A stretch of DNA of 64,000 nucleotides from JBFKMV01 sp041629655 (GTDB taxonomy: Bacteria; Acidobacteriota; Polarisedimenticolia; Polarisedimenticolales; Polarisedimenticolaceae), in assembly GCA_041629655.1 (NCBI GenBank), contig JBFKMV010000001.1, positions 1-64,000 on the forward strand. Direction: 5' to 3'. Below are positions 1-9,288 of the stretch, one piece after another (the stretch's first letter is position 1; every line of letters starts with the position of its first letter). The notes under the pieces are model-generated. The model was not told the DNA's origin and searched no databases. It saw only the letters and a list, made by a program, of their open reading frames with translations. A program made the position numbers and the translations under genes.

Positions 1-3000
1 ACCACCGCACCGGCCTCCCGGTGGCGGGCCAGAGCCGCTTCCGGGTCACCGGCGTGCCGACCGACCAGACCGACAAGCTGCTGCGTGACGCCAGCCTGAT
101 CGTGGCCGTCGACCGCGACACCGGCGGCGTGGACGAACTGCACGGCCTGGCCGGCAACGACCTGATCTTCGGCGGCCCGCAGGGCGACACGATCACCGGC
201 GACGACGACGACGACACGATCTTCGGCGACAGCGGGCGGCTCGACTTCAGCACGCCGGACGAGTTCGGCAAGACGATGCTGGAGCTGGTCGACTCCCGTT
301 CGCCGGAGGTCGGCGGCGCCGACACCATCGAGGGCGGTGCGGCCGCCGACACGATCTTCGGCGGTGCGGCCGGGGACACGCTCTACGGCGACGCCCTGGC
401 ACCGGGCGGGGCCGACGGTGACGACGTCCTGTTCGGCGACAGCGGTGTGCTCGATTACACCGTGGACGGCGATCTGGCGACGCTCGACCTGATCCGGACG
501 ATGGCCCCGGGCGTCGGCGGTGCCGACACGATGTCCGGGAGCGGCGCGGACGACGTGCTGTTCGGCGGCTCGGACGGCGACACGATGTACGGCGACGCGC
601 TGGCTCAGGGCCTCGCCGACGGCGACGACACGATGCTCGGCGACCACGGCGAGATCGTGCTGACCGGCGGGCTGCACCGCGAGATCCGCACCACGGACCT
701 CGAGATCGGCGGCGCCGATACGATGTCGGGCAGCGGGGCCCGCGACATCATGCTCGGCGGCGTGGACGGCGACACGATGTACGGCGACGCCGCTGCGCCC
801 GGTGCGAGCGACAGCTACGACTTCATGCTCGGCGACTACGGCTTCGTGATCGTGCGCACCAACGACGGGCAGCCGGAGGAGATCGAGACCACCGACCGCA
901 CGCTGGGCGGTGCGGATACGATGTTCGGTAACGCGGACGACGACATCATGCTCGGCGGCACCGCGGGCGACACGATCGACGGTGACGAGGGCAAGGACCT
1001 GATCTTCGGCGACCAGGTCCGGCTCGACCGCACGGTCACCGCGGGCGACCTGACGGACCCGCGGTACCGCGCGCTCGACGGCGGGCTGATCTACAGCCGC
1101 GGCATCTCCGCGATAGTCGATCCGACCGCCTCCTCGGCCAGACTGTCCGAGGTCCGCCGGGACGACGGGACCGGGGGCGAGCTGCAGTTCGAGCACCCGT
1201 TCGACGTTCCGGTGTGGTCGGACTGGATCCCGAGCAAGCTCGATCACAGCTTCGCCATCGAGGCCGATCCCGGGGCATTCGGCACCAGCTACGGCGACGA
1301 TTACATCGCCGGGGGCGTCGACGACGACACGATCTTCGGCCAGCTCGGCGACGACACGATCCAGGGCGACGGCTCGGTGGACGGGTCGCTCGATGCGACA
1401 CCGGTCGGGGCGTTCCGTGACGCGGACAACCTGCTGGTGATCAGCGCCTCGTTCGACGATCCCGACGACGGCGACGACTACATCGAGGGCAACGGCGGGA
1501 ACGACGTGATCTTCGGCAACCTGGGCCAGGACGACATCCTGGGCGGCTCGTCCGACCTGTTCAGCCTGGGCGACCGGCTGGACCGGCCCGACGGCAGCGA
1601 CTGGATCTTCGGCGGCTCGGGCAATCACGCCGGCCGCAACGACCTCGGCAACGTCGCCGGCGTGCCGGCGAGCGAGCTGCACGCCCGCGACGCCGACACG
1701 ATCCTGGGCGACAACGGCCGCATCTTCCGGCTGGTCGGCACGAACGGCATCGGCGGCGGCGCGTTCCTCACCTTCAACTACGACGACTACGGCGCGCTCA
1801 AGGTCGTGCCGCGCGCCGTCGACCTGATCGACTACACGCCGGGCGGTCTGGACTTCGACCCGGCCGCGGGGAACGACATCGGCGCCCGCGACGAGGTGCA
1901 CGGCGAGAGCGGCGACGACACGATCTACGGGCAGGTCGGCAGCGACGTGCTGTTCGGCGACGGCCAGGACGACGACATCTTCGGCGGGACCGGCCACGAG
2001 TGGATCTCCGGCGGCACGGGCGACGACGGCGTCCTCGGCGACGACGGACGGATCTACACCAGCCGCAACTCGACCGAGGGCGAGCCGCTCTACGGCATCG
2101 CGGGCTTCGCCGCCGGCGACCTGAGCAAGGAGATCCGCACGCCGGGCCGGCAGCAGGTGGCGACGATCAACGTGTCCGGCCAGCTCAAGAAGACCGTCAA
2201 CCTGACCCCGTTCAACGTCGACCCGACCCAGCCCGACGGGGCGCAGGACCCGCTGTTCGACCAGATCGACACCCAGGCCGACGACATCATCTTCGGCGGC
2301 TGGGGCATGGACTTCCTGCACGGCGGCGTGGGCGACGACGCGATGTCCGGCGCCGAGGCGTTGACGCAGTACTTCGACGATCCGGACGACCGGCCGGGGG
2401 CCAACGCCGACGGCGGCAACGTGCTGCGCTTCGGCGAGGTTCGCGCCGGCGAGTTCGCCGCCTACGACGAGTTCGATCCGTTGCGCAAGATCCTGGTCGA
2501 CGAGAACGGTGAGTTCACCGACCCGGCGGATCCGGACGCCCGCGAGTTCATCCTCAACTTCGACGCCACCGAGGGGCCGGACGACCGCGGCAAGCCCAGC
2601 GACGGCAACGACCGCATCTTCGGCGACCTGGGCAACGACTGGGCGGTCGGCGGCACCGGCAACGACACCCTGTGGGGCGGCTGGGGTAGCGACCTCCTGA
2701 ACCTGGACGACGACCACGACACGACGGTCGGCAGCGGCGACGACCGGGCCAACAACGTGCCCGATACCCACGTCAGCTACGAGGACCGCAGCTACGGCGG
2801 CGCCGGACGCGACGTCCACATCGCGAACACCGGCGGCGACCGCGAGATCGACTGGGTCGGCGAGTTCAACACCTACCTGGTGCCGTTCGCGCCGTTCGGG
2901 GCGCCGACGGTCAGCCGGACGCTGCAGCCGCAGCTCCAGGAGTTCCTGTACGACCTCTCCGAGAGCGACGGCGCCGACCCGACGCGCGCCGTCGATGCCG

Positions 3001-4553
3001 GCACCGATGCCGACCGCAACGGGGAGCCGCTGGGCGAGATCGGCCTGGTGATGCAGAAGGACGACGCGTGGCAGGACCAGACCGGTCCGCCTGCCGACCC
3101 GCAGGCCGGCAACATCCCCGGCGGCAAGCGCGACGTGTTGCGTTCGGCCGAAACCGAGGCGGACTTCACCGACGGGTTCGGCGCGGAGCTGGGGCAGAAG
3201 ACGGTGGTCGACGGCCGGCTCGAGATCTCGCCCGCGGCCGGCGGAGGCGAGGCGGTCAGCGTGTTCTACGTCAACAAGTACCTGCCGAAGTACTTCGAGG
3301 TCGAGGCGCTGATCAACACGGCCGACAGCGCCTACCTGGTCTTCGACTACCTCAGCGAGACCAGCTACAAATTCGTCGGGATCAACGTGGCCAACAACAA
3401 GGTCGAGATCGGCGACCGCACCGAGAACGGTTGGCAGGTCAGGCAGCAGATCAGCAAGAGCATGCGCTCCAACCGCGACTACACGGTCATGGTCTCGGTC
3501 AACGGTTCCTCGGCCACGGTGCTGGTGGACGGGGCGCAGCAGCTGACCCACAACTTCCTGCCGCGCGTGGACGAGGACGGCTTCGTCTGGATGCCCAACA
3601 ACGGCATGGTCGGCGTGGGGACGAACAACGGCACGGCCCGCTTCGACAACGTGACGGCACAGATCTTGCCGCCGGAGATGACCTTCCTGGACACCGACGA
3701 CTTCACGGACGGCGTCGCAGACCTGTTCACGGGCGAGCGCAGCGGCACCTGGCAGGTGGCGGGTACGCGCTACACCGGCGCGCCGGCGGCGGGCAGCGAC
3801 TTCGGGGTCAGCCTGATGGACTTCGGGCTCGGCCGCAATCTCAAGGAGAACTCGGCGCTGGACCTCGAGGTCACGCTGAACACCGAGCGCACCGGCGGAG
3901 TGGTGTTCGACGCTTACAGCCCGACCGACTTCAAGTTCGTGGCGCTGCTGGCGGACAGCAACCAGATGGTGATCGGCCACTACCGCGCCAAGACCGGCTT
4001 CGTCTACGACCAGACGGTCAACGTCATGGTCGACCCGGGCGTCGATTACGACGTCAAGCTGCAGCTCCGCGGCCGCACGGCCGACGTCTCGTTCAACGGT
4101 GCGCAACTGCTGTCGTTCACCTACAACGGCGTCGTGGTCGACGGCCCGGTCGGGCTGCTGACGGCAGACGGTGCGGGCAGCTCGTTCGACGTCGTGACGG
4201 TCAGCACCGACGATCCGGGCTTCGTCGAGGAGGAGCCCGAGGGGGCGGGCGGCGGTGGCGGACCGGCGCCGGACGGGGCCGAGACGGGTGACGGATCCGG
4301 CACGGTGAACTTCGGCCTCGGCGAGGCCGGCTCGAGCACGGGCGGGCTGGCCGGCGTCGGGGACTGGCTGGTCGACCTCGACCGGGACGAGGAGCCGGAG
4401 TCCGCCGGCGGACTCGACCGGCCGGCCGCCGCAACGGGCCGCGAGCCTACCGGAGGCGAGGCCGCGTTCGATCGGGACGCCGCCGACGCCGAGGGCGACC
4501 CCGACCAGGGCGACTGGCTGATCGTCGACCAGGGGCCGCGCAGGGAGCGCTAG
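1..4553 (+). CDS. RTX-type (hemolysin-type calcium-binding repeat) giant surface or secreted protein, 5' end outside window
   Basis: The reading frame is open to the window edge, and the first possible start (GTG at 21) lies inside the repeats, so the true start is upstream. About 1510 residues are visible. The first half is built of acidic glycine/aspartate nonapeptide-like repeats of the form GGADTMxGxxxDDxxxGGxxGDT, as in RTX proteins, where such repeats bind calcium and fold into parallel beta rolls outside the cell. Around residues 1045-1215 and 1226-1395 are two related beta-sandwich domains, each opening with an F/DDFTDG segment. They resemble LamG/concanavalin-like or DUF1080-like modules. 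The last 110 residues are a low-complexity Gly/Asp/Glu tail. I see no cell-wall anchor, Por or PEP-CTERM signal. The genes that follow encode HlyD-like adaptors and a SecA-like ATPase, which suggests this protein is their cargo (inference). Confidence 0.82.
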   Translation, partial: HRTGLPVAGQSRFRVTGVPTDQTDKLLRDASLIVAVDRDTGGVDELHGLAGNDLIFGGPQGDTITGDDDDDTIFGDSGRLDFSTPDEFGKTMLELVDSRSPEVGGADTIEGGAAADTIFGGAAGDTLYGDALAPGGADGDDVLFGDSGVLDYTVDGDLATLDLIRTMAPGVGGADTMSGSGADDVLFGGSDGDTMYGDALAQGLADGDDTMLGDHGEIVLTGGLHREIRTTDLEIGGADTMSGSGARDIMLGGVDGDTMYGDAAAPGASDSYDFMLGDYGFVIVRTNDGQPEEIETTDRTLGGADTMFGNADDDIMLGGTAGDTIDGDEGKDLIFGDQVRLDRTVTAGDLTDPRYRALDGGLIYSRGISAIVDPTASSARLSEVRRDDGTGGELQFEHPFDVPVWSDWIPSKLDHSFAIEADPGAFGTSYGDDYIAGGVDDDTIFGQLGDDTIQGDGSVDGSLDATPVGAFRDADNLLVISASFDDPDDGDDYIEGNGGNDVIFGNLGQDDILGGSSDLFSLGDRLDRPDGSDWIFGGSGNHAGRNDLGNVAGVPASELHARDADTILGDNGRIFRLVGTNGIGGGAFLTFNYDDYGALKVVPRAVDLIDYTPGGLDFDPAAGNDIGARDEVHGESGDDTIYGQVGSDVLFGDGQDDDIFGGTGHEWISGGTGDDGVLGDDGRIYTSRNSTEGEPLYGIAGFAAGDLSKEIRTPGRQQVATINVSGQLKKTVNLTPFNVDPTQPDGAQDPLFDQIDTQADDIIFGGWGMDFLHGGVGDDAMSGAEALTQYFDDPDDRPGANADGGNVLRFGEVRAGEFAAYDEFDPLRKILVDENGEFTDPADPDAREFILNFDATEGPDDRGKPSDGNDRIFGDLGNDWAVGGTGNDTLWGGWGSDLLNLDDDHDTTVGSGDDRANNVPDTHVSYEDRSYGGAGRDVHIANTGGDREIDWVGEFNTYLVPFAPFGAPTVSRTLQPQLQEFLYDLSESDGADPTRAVDAGTDADRNGEPLGEIGLVMQKDDAWQDQTGPPADPQAGNIPGGKRDVLRSAETEADFTDGFGAELGQKTVVDGRLEISPAAGGGEAVSVFYVNKYLPKYFEVEALINTADSAYLVFDYLSETSYKFVGINVANNKVEIGDRTENGWQVRQQISKSMRSNRDYTVMVSVNGSSATVLVDGAQQLTHNFLPRVDEDGFVWMPNNGMVGVGTNNGTARFDNVTAQILPPEMTFLDTDDFTDGVADLFTGERSGTWQVAGTRYTGAPAAGSDFGVSLMDFGLGRNLKENSALDLEVTLNTERTGGVVFDAYSPTDFKFVALLADSNQMVIGHYRAKTGFVYDQTVNVMVDPGVDYDVKLQLRGRTADVSFNGAQLLSFTYNGVVVDGPVGLLTADGAGSSFDVVTVSTDDPGFVEEEPEGAGGGGGPAPDGAETGDGSGTVNFGLGEAGSSTGGLAGVGDWLVDLDRDEEPESAGGLDRPAAATGREPTGGEAAFDRDAADAEGDPDQGDWLIVDQGPRRER

Positions 4554-4850
4554 GGGGGCCGTCAGGGGCCGTTCGTGCCGCTGACGATGCCGGTGGTCCT
4601 CCCGGGGGCAGGCCCCCCGGGAGGCCCATCGGCGCACGGACCCCGTGGAAGAGCCGGAAACCCCCGACCGGAGCCCACCCTCGGGTTTTTTGTGGCCCAT
4701 TGTCGGTGATTGTCCGATGGCAATCTTCCGAGTGGCCCGGTAATTAAGAACTCGTTTCGCCACAACCAGCAACCGGGGAGGCGGTCGGCCGGCGCGCGCC
4801 GGTCCGGCCACGCAGCCCCGGTTTCTCTTTCGTCGGGAGGAAGACGAGAC
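4554..4850. other. Intergenic region with hairpins and a leader
   Basis: No gene is seen in these 297 bases. At 4598-4624 there is a perfect 11-bp inverted repeat (CCTCCCGGGGG / CCCCCGGGAGG) without a T-run. A T-run terminator follows at 4661-4692. The AT-richer stretch around 4739-4752 (GGTAATTAAGAAC) is the only promoter-like sequence before the DUF3467 gene, but I find no convincing -35 box. A long leader of about 100 nt would precede the gene. Confidence 0.5.
4661..4692 (+). terminator. Rho-independent terminator after the RTX gene
   Basis: A short stem (CCCGA paired with TCGGG) separated by about 14 nt is followed directly by TTTTTT. It lies about 110 bases after the RTX stop codon, so the RTX gene and the DUF3467 gene are probably separate transcripts. 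Confidence 0.55.
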
Positions 4851-5189
4851 ATGCCGCAGAAGAACGCCCCTCCGAAGGTCGATCAGAAGACCGGCGCCAT
4901 CCCCAAGGTCAAGTGGGACGACTCGGCGATGAAGAGCTCCTACGCCAACGTCTGCAACGTGGCGAGCACGCGGGAGGAGGTCACGCTGCTGTTCGGCACC
5001 AACCAGACCTGGAACGCCGAGCAGGACGAGGTCAGCGTCCGTCTGAGCGACCGTGTGATTCTCAGCCCGTATGCGGCCAAGCGGCTGGCGATCCTGCTCA
5101 GCAGCGTCGTCGCGGAGTACGAGAAGCGGTTCGGCAGCCTGGGCGTCGCCCGCCCCGCCGCCGGAGCCGCCTCGACCACCGAGAACTGA
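4851..5189 (+). CDS. DUF3467 family protein
   Basis: This is a 112-residue protein of unknown function. The core (WDDSAMKSSYANVCNVASTREEVTLLFGTNQTW, then a VxLSDRVILSPYAAKRLAxLL segment) matches what I know of the DUF3467 family, small cytosolic proteins of about 100 residues. The start at 4851 was chosen because GGGAGGAAGACGAGAC precedes it. The frame extends further upstream to 4710, but that part has no ribosome site and reads as non-coding. The gene lies 36 bases before the GAF-HlyD gene and probably shares its transcript. Its role is unknown; a constant partner of secretion or adhesin loci is a guess from position only. Confidence 0.75.
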   Translation: MPQKNAPPKVDQKTGAIPKVKWDDSAMKSSYANVCNVASTREEVTLLFGTNQTWNAEQDEVSVRLSDRVILSPYAAKRLAILLSSVVAEYEKRFGSLGVARPAAGAASTTEN

Positions 5190-5225
5190 GGCTCCCGGGC
5201 CGGCCGCCCGGGGAAGCTCTAGACG

Positions 5226-7121
5226 ATGCCGGAGGGATCGCCGCCCAGAGGGAGCGCCGGACGGCGGAGTTCCGGCGAGGGCCCGGTCGCCCACCTCGAC
5301 CTCGCGCTGTGGCGCCAGCTCGCCGAGGCGGAGACGGCCGACGTCTTCTGCCGGAGCTGGCTGGCGCTCCAGGCGCGAATGATCGGCGGGGTTTCCGCCG
5401 GCATCGTGGTGCTGGAGAGCCCCGAGTCGGGGTCGCTGCAACCCGTCGCCGTGTGGCCGGAGGGCTTCGCCGAACCGGTCCGCTTCGCCGCCGTCGTCGA
5501 CCGCGCGCTGCGCGAGCGCAAGGGCGTGGTGACCCGGGCGGTCTCCGGCGACGCTCCCGCGCTGGGAGAGCCCGGCTACTGGCTGGCCTATCCCGTCCGC
5601 AGCGGTGACCGTGTGCGCGGGGTGGTCGCGCTCGAGATCGGCTCGCGCCCGCAGATCCAGTTGCAGAGCGCGATGCGGCAGCTCCAGTGGGGCTCCGCGT
5701 GGCTGCACAACTGGGTGCTGCGCAGCTCGGCCGACCCCGGGGCGCACGCCGGCGAGCGCATGGCCGCGGCGCTCGAGCTGACGGCGGTGGCGCTCGAGGA
5801 GCCCGACTTCCGGAGCGCCGCCACCAGCTTCGTGACCGAGCTGGCCACCCGGCTCGACTGCGACCGGGTCGCCGCGGGGTTCGTGGAGCGTGGCCGGCTG
5901 AAGCTACGCGCGCTCTCCCACAGCGCGCAGTTCGGCCAGGAGATGGAGCTGATCCGCGCCATCGGCAACTCGATGGAGGAGAGCATCGACCAGCAGGAGA
6001 CGCTGGTGTATCCCGAGCCGGACGCCGAGAGCACGCGGGTGCTCCACGCCCACGACCAGCTGGCGCGACGGCACGGCGACACGGCGGTCTGCACCGTGCC
6101 GTTCGTGGACCGCCGCGGCCGGCCGTTCGGCGCGCTGACCCTGGAGCGCACCGGTCCCCGGCCGTTCGACCGCGAGACCGTGGAGCTGGTCGAGAGCCTG
6201 GCCTCGCTGGTCGGTCCGATCCTGGAGGACAAGCGGCTCAACGACCGCTGGGTGCTGGTCAAGCTGCGCGACAGCCTGGCCGAGCAGCTGGGCCGGCTGT
6301 TCGGCCCCCGGCACATGCTGCGCAAGCTGGTCGCAGTCACGCTGGTCGCGCTGGCGGTGTTCTTCTTCTTTGCCCGCGGGCAGTTCCGCGTGACGGCCAA
6401 GACGGTGCTGGAGGGCGAGGTGCAACGCTCGGTCGTGGCGCCGTTCCGCGGCTTCATCGCCGAGGCCGGCGCCCGCGCCGGCGACGTGGTCAGCGAGGGC
6501 CAGGTGCTGTGCCGCCTGGACCAGCGCGACCTGCGGCTGGAGCACTCGCGCTGGTCCAGCGAGCGACAGCAGTACGTGCTGGAGCACCGCCGCGCGATGG
6601 CCGAGCGCGACGCCGCGGCGGCCAAGGTGCTCGACAAGCGCATCAACCAGGCCGAGGCGCAGCTGGCGCTGCTCGACCAGCAGCTTCGCCGCGCGACGAT
6701 CGTGGCGCCGTTCGAGGGCCTGGTGGTCAGCGGCGATCTGAGCCAGGCGCTCGGCTCGCCGGTGGAGCTGGGGGAGGTGCTGTTCGAGGTCGCCCCGCTG
6801 GACTCCTACCGGGTGATGTTGCAGGTCGACGAGCGCGACATCGGCGAGATCGAGGTCGGCCAGACCGGCGAGCTGATCCTGACGGCGTTGCCGGGGACCC
6901 GCCTGCCGTTCGTCGTGGAACGCATCACGCCGGTCTCGATGCCGCTGGAAGGGCGCAACTTCTTCCTGGTCGAGGCCGGGTTGGCCGAGGCGACGGACCG
7001 GCTGCGACCCGGGATGGAGGGGTTCGGGAAGATCGAGGTCGACCGGCGGCGGTTGATCTGGATCTGGACGCACCGTCTCGTGGACTGGGTGCGCCTGAAG
7101 CTCTGGGCCTGGCGGCCGTAA
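5226..7121 (+). CDS. GAF-GAF-TM-HlyD membrane fusion protein
   Basis: The protein has 631 residues in an uncommon order. Two GAF-like domains come first (about 25-165 and 180-340). A single membrane segment follows near 368-385 (a Leu/Val/Ala run then FFFF). The rest is a HlyD/biotin-lipoyl adaptor: a beta-barrel and lipoyl half-motif near 400-440 (VVAPFRGFIAEAGARAGDVV), a helical hairpin near 440-490, the second half-motif (ATIVAPFEGLVVSG), and a barrel to 600. The topology suggests cytosolic small-molecule or redox sensing joined to a periplasmic adaptor that could dock on an outer-membrane channel. No ABC transporter is nearby. It is followed 19 bases later by the M50/HlyD gene, so the two are almost certainly co-transcribed. 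Domain calls are by pattern recognition; the GAF ligand is unknown. Confidence 0.8.
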   Translation: MPEGSPPRGSAGRRSSGEGPVAHLDLALWRQLAEAETADVFCRSWLALQARMIGGVSAGIVVLESPESGSLQPVAVWPEGFAEPVRFAAVVDRALRERKGVVTRAVSGDAPALGEPGYWLAYPVRSGDRVRGVVALEIGSRPQIQLQSAMRQLQWGSAWLHNWVLRSSADPGAHAGERMAAALELTAVALEEPDFRSAATSFVTELATRLDCDRVAAGFVERGRLKLRALSHSAQFGQEMELIRAIGNSMEESIDQQETLVYPEPDAESTRVLHAHDQLARRHGDTAVCTVPFVDRRGRPFGALTLERTGPRPFDRETVELVESLASLVGPILEDKRLNDRWVLVKLRDSLAEQLGRLFGPRHMLRKLVAVTLVALAVFFFFARGQFRVTAKTVLEGEVQRSVVAPFRGFIAEAGARAGDVVSEGQVLCRLDQRDLRLEHSRWSSERQQYVLEHRRAMAERDAAAAKVLDKRINQAEAQLALLDQQLRRATIVAPFEGLVVSGDLSQALGSPVELGEVLFEVAPLDSYRVMLQVDERDIGEIEVGQTGELILTALPGTRLPFVVERITPVSMPLEGRNFFLVEAGLAEATDRLRPGMEGFGKIEVDRRRLIWIWTHRLVDWVRLKLWAWRP

Positions 7122-7140
7122 CCGGGCGGGCGGGAACGAG

Positions 7141-9288
7141 ATGGCCGAGCCGCTGTTCAGCCCGTCGTGGTATCGCGTGGCGCGGCTGCGCCCGCGGTTG
7201 CGCGGGCACGTGCACGTCCATCGCCACGAGTACCGCGGCGAGATCTGGTACGTGCTGCAGGACCACTCCAAGGGACGCTACTACCGCTTCAGCCCGGTGG
7301 CGTACCAGCTGATCGGACAGATGGACGGCGCGCGCTCGGTGCAGGCGCTGTGGGAGCGGGCCAACGAGCGCTTCGGTGACGAGGGCCCGAGCCAGCAGGA
7401 GGTGATCCGGCTGCTCAGCCAGCTTCACGCCGCGGACGTGCTGCAGAGCGACGTCCCGCCCGACACCGCCGAGCTGCTGGAGCGCTCGCGGAAGATCGAG
7501 ACGGCGAAACGGCGGATGAACTTCCGCAGCCCGATGGCGCTCCGCTTCCCGTTGCTCGACCCCGACCGGTTCCTCTCGCGCACCGCGTTCCTGGTCCGGC
7601 CGCTGTTTTCGGTCTGGGGCGCGGCGCTGTGGCTGGCCACGGTGGCCGCCGCCGTGGTGCTCGGCGTGTCGCACTGGCCGGAGCTGACCGAGAATCTCGT
7701 CGATCGCGTGCTGTCGGCCCAGAACCTGCTGCTGATCTGGCTGGTCTACCCGCTGATCAAGGCGCTGCACGAGCTGGGACACGGCTACGCGGTCAAGGTC
7801 TGGGGCGGCGAGGTGCACGAGATGGGCATCATGCTGCTCGTGCTGATGCCGGTCCCGTACGTCGACGCCTCGGCGGCCTCGGAGTTCCGCGCCCGGCACC
7901 GCCGCGTGCTGGTGGGCGCCGCCGGCATCATCGTCGAGCTGTTCCTGGCCTCGCTGGCGATGTTCCTGTGGGTGCTGCTGGAGCCGGGGCTGGCGCGCTC
8001 GGTGGCGTACAACGTGATTTTGATCGGCAGCATCTCGACCCTGCTGTTCAACGGAAACCCGCTGCTGCGGTTCGACGGCTACTACATCCTGGCCGACCTG
8101 CTCGAGATTCCGAACCTGGGGCAGCGGGGCCTGCAGTACCTGGGCTACCTGGTCAAGCGACGCGTGTTCCGGATCAAGGACGCCACGCCGCCCTACGTCG
8201 GTCCGGGAGAGCGGGCGTGGTTCGTGCTGTACTCGGTGTCCGCGTTCGTGTACCGGATGTTCATCTACGTCGGGATCATCCTGTTCGTGGCCGGCAAGTT
8301 CTTCGTGATCGGCGTGCTGCTGGCGATCTGGGCCGGGTCGAGCATGGTCGCGGTGCCGGTGTCCAAGGGGCTCAAGTTCGTGATGTCGTCGCGCGAGCTG
8401 CGCGAGCGGCGGCCGCGGGCGATCCTGTTCTCGGGTGGCGCGATCCTCGCGGTGCTGTTGCTGATCTTCGGGCTGCCGGTGCCGCACCGGACGCTGGCCG
8501 AGGGGGTGGTCTGGGTCCCGGAGGATGCCGTGGTGCGCGCCGCGGCGAGCGGCTTCGTCGTGCGCGTGGCGGCCGAGCCGAACTCCCACGTGGAAGCCGG
8601 CCAGCTGCTGTTCGAGTGCGAGGACCCGTTGCTGCGCGCGCAGGCCGTGGCGTTGCGTGCGCGGCTGCGGGAGCTGGAGAGCCGCTACGACCAGGCGCGG
8701 GCGACGGACCGCAGCGAGGCCCGGATCGTGGCCGAGGAGCGGGACAGCGTGGCCGAGGAGCTGCGACGCGCCGAGGAGCGGCTGTCCGACCTCGCGATCC
8801 GGAGCCCGGCGACGGGCCGTTTCGTGCTCCCCAAGCCCGCCGACCTGCCGGGGCGCCACCTCAAGCAGGGCGAGCTGCTGGCCTGGGTGCTGGACGTGGA
8901 GCGGCCGACGGTGCGCGTGGTGGTGCCGCAGTCCGGCGTGGACCTGGTGCGGCGCTCGACCCGCGGCGTCGAGGTCCGGCTGGCGGAGCGGCTGGAGCGG
9001 GTGTTGCCGGCCGCGATCCGCCGCGAAGTGCCGGAGGCGGCCGAGCGGCTCCCCAGCACCACGCTCGGGAGCGCGGGCGGAGGCGAGATCGCGATCGACC
9101 CCTACGACGAGGGGCGGACCCGCACGTTCGAGAAGCTGTTCCAGTTCGATCTCGAGGTGACCCAGCCGCTCGACCGCGTGTTCATCGGCGGCCGCGCCCA
9201 CGTGCGCTTCGACCACGGCCTGGAGCCGCTCGGGCTGCGCTGGTACCGCGACGTGCGGCGGCTGCTGCTGCGGAGGTTCAATGTCTGA
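7141..9288 (+). CDS. PqqD-like / M50 site-2-protease-like / HlyD hybrid membrane protein
   Basis: The protein has 715 residues with three modules. Residues 20-100 resemble PqqD, a winged-helix peptide-binding fold. A membrane core of about seven or eight helices carries HELGH at 210-214 and a second zinc-ligand motif (NPLLRFDGYY, Asp near 312), both typical of intramembrane M50 peptidases. Residues 458-640 are a HlyD/lipoyl adaptor with a coiled hairpin, and the C-terminal part repeats the barrel. Active-site residues look intact, so proteolysis is possible, although some HlyD-linked M50 proteins may act only as scaffolds. The stop codon overlaps the start of the SecA-like gene by 8 bases, which means translational coupling. 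With the GAF-HlyD protein this could form an envelope-spanning adaptor that processes or hands over a peptide-tagged cargo (inference). Confidence 0.82.
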   Translation: MAEPLFSPSWYRVARLRPRLRGHVHVHRHEYRGEIWYVLQDHSKGRYYRFSPVAYQLIGQMDGARSVQALWERANERFGDEGPSQQEVIRLLSQLHAADVLQSDVPPDTAELLERSRKIETAKRRMNFRSPMALRFPLLDPDRFLSRTAFLVRPLFSVWGAALWLATVAAAVVLGVSHWPELTENLVDRVLSAQNLLLIWLVYPLIKALHELGHGYAVKVWGGEVHEMGIMLLVLMPVPYVDASAASEFRARHRRVLVGAAGIIVELFLASLAMFLWVLLEPGLARSVAYNVILIGSISTLLFNGNPLLRFDGYYILADLLEIPNLGQRGLQYLGYLVKRRVFRIKDATPPYVGPGERAWFVLYSVSAFVYRMFIYVGIILFVAGKFFVIGVLLAIWAGSSMVAVPVSKGLKFVMSSRELRERRPRAILFSGGAILAVLLLIFGLPVPHRTLAEGVVWVPEDAVVRAAASGFVVRVAAEPNSHVEAGQLLFECEDPLLRAQAVALRARLRELESRYDQARATDRSEARIVAEERDSVAEELRRAEERLSDLAIRSPATGRFVLPKPADLPGRHLKQGELLAWVLDVERPTVRVVVPQSGVDLVRRSTRGVEVRLAERLERVLPAAIRREVPEAAERLPSTTLGSAGGGEIAIDPYDEGRTRTFEKLFQFDLEVTQPLDRVFIGGRAHVRFDHGLEPLGLRWYRDVRRLLLRRFNV

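Noticed and set aside
120..2060. Direct repeats in the first gene as a CRISPR or satellite array
   Set aside because: The repeats keep frame and encode the RTX Gly-Asp pattern with variable third positions; they are protein repeats.
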